This document shows, one piece after another, positions 13,088 through 13,294 of a stretch of 13,294 nucleotides of DNA. The stretch spans positions 1 through 13,294 of the forward strand of contig JANQSK010000205.1 of NCBI GenBank assembly GCA_028284105.1, written 5' to 3'. Position 1 is the first letter of the stretch. Each line of letters opens with the position of its first letter. A model generated the notes under the pieces. It was not told the origin of the DNA and did no database searches. It was given only the letters and a program-made list of their open reading frames with translations. This stretch comes from Anaerolineae bacterium (GTDB lineage Bacteria; Chloroflexota; Anaerolineae; Promineifilales; Promineifilaceae). The position numbers and the translations under genes are program-made.

Positions 13088-13294
13088 CTATTTTACCGTA
13101 ATCTCAAATATGGTCTGGCTATCCCCAATCTGCTGACCCGATGTGTCAAGAATGGGCAAGCGCCATCCTTCAGTTTGAACCCACAACCCCACTGAAACAG
13201 TGTATTGGCCAGCAGGGGCATCAGCTGGAATCAAAAGGATATGCTCATCTCGAACATATTTGTCTAAAGGCCACCGTTTTGTGGGAAATTCGCC
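13088..13294 (-). CDS. C-terminal end of a membrane glycosyltransferase-like protein (partial)
   Basis: The minus-strand frame is open from the right edge to a TAG at 13088-13090 and gives 68 residues. They include FPTKRWPLDKYVRDEH, then ILLIPADAPAGQYTVSVGLW, then WRLPILD. This is the soluble beta-rich domain that ends many large Chloroflexota proteins of the dolichyl-phosphate-mannose mannosyltransferase (GT39-like) kind, in which W-x-x-G-E-x-x-x-D and PAG-Y-L-VGLY are recurrent. The membrane part lies outside the window, so the enzyme class is inferred from this tail alone. It is the most upstream gene of the rsmD operon visible here, four bases ahead of rsmD. Confidence 0.65.
   Translation of the reverse strand, partial: GEFPTKRWPLDKYVRDEHILLIPADAPAGQYTVSVGLWVQTEGWRLPILDTSGQQIGDSQTIFEITVK

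Overview
The window looks like chromosomal DNA from an uncultured or little-studied member of the Chloroflexota, probably of the Anaerolineae/Caldilineae type. This placement is an inference. It rests on the typical C-terminal domain of a large membrane glycosyltransferase at the right edge, an RsmD whose motif IV reads APPQ, a small zinc-ribbon protein and a sugar-type binding lipoprotein. G+C is moderate, judged by eye. I see no rRNA, tRNA, CRISPR array, transposase or phage gene.

Left block, + strand, about 1-5633: the end of a CocE/NonD-type alpha/beta hydrolase, an overlapping MFS exporter, a second complete paralogous hydrolase, a DinB-fold protein and a D-2-hydroxyacid dehydrogenase. 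The junctions are an overlap and gaps of 64, 27 and 4 bases, so this is probably one operon. A 142-base gap holding two inverted repeats follows, then a metallo-beta-lactamase-fold hydrolase (5776-6624). A 14-TM DHA2-type drug exporter (6838-8403) comes next, with a possible 51-residue ORF pointing the other way just upstream. The block combines hydrolysis of esters, amides or lactones, 2-oxoacid reduction and export; its substrate cannot be read from the sequence.

Right block, - strand, 13294 down to 8437: the end of a membrane glycosyltransferase-like gene, rsmD, a second D-2-hydroxyacid dehydrogenase and a 77-residue zinc ribbon, all tightly packed. After these come an orphan ABC-type solute-binding lipoprotein, a 5'-truncated SAM-methyltransferase remnant and a conserved-looking protein of unknown function, whose ribosome binding site can pair with an upstream sequence.

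The most unusual signal is not a gene. The octamer palindrome ACGGCCGT occurs 22 times in 13.3 kb, usually inside AACGGCCGTT, in genes on both strands, in all three codon phases and once between the two main + strand genes it lies near. Every Thr-Ala-Val tripeptide I found in the annotated proteins (12 of 12) is written with it. This resembles the HIP1 palindrome of cyanobacteria in behaviour but has a different sequence.
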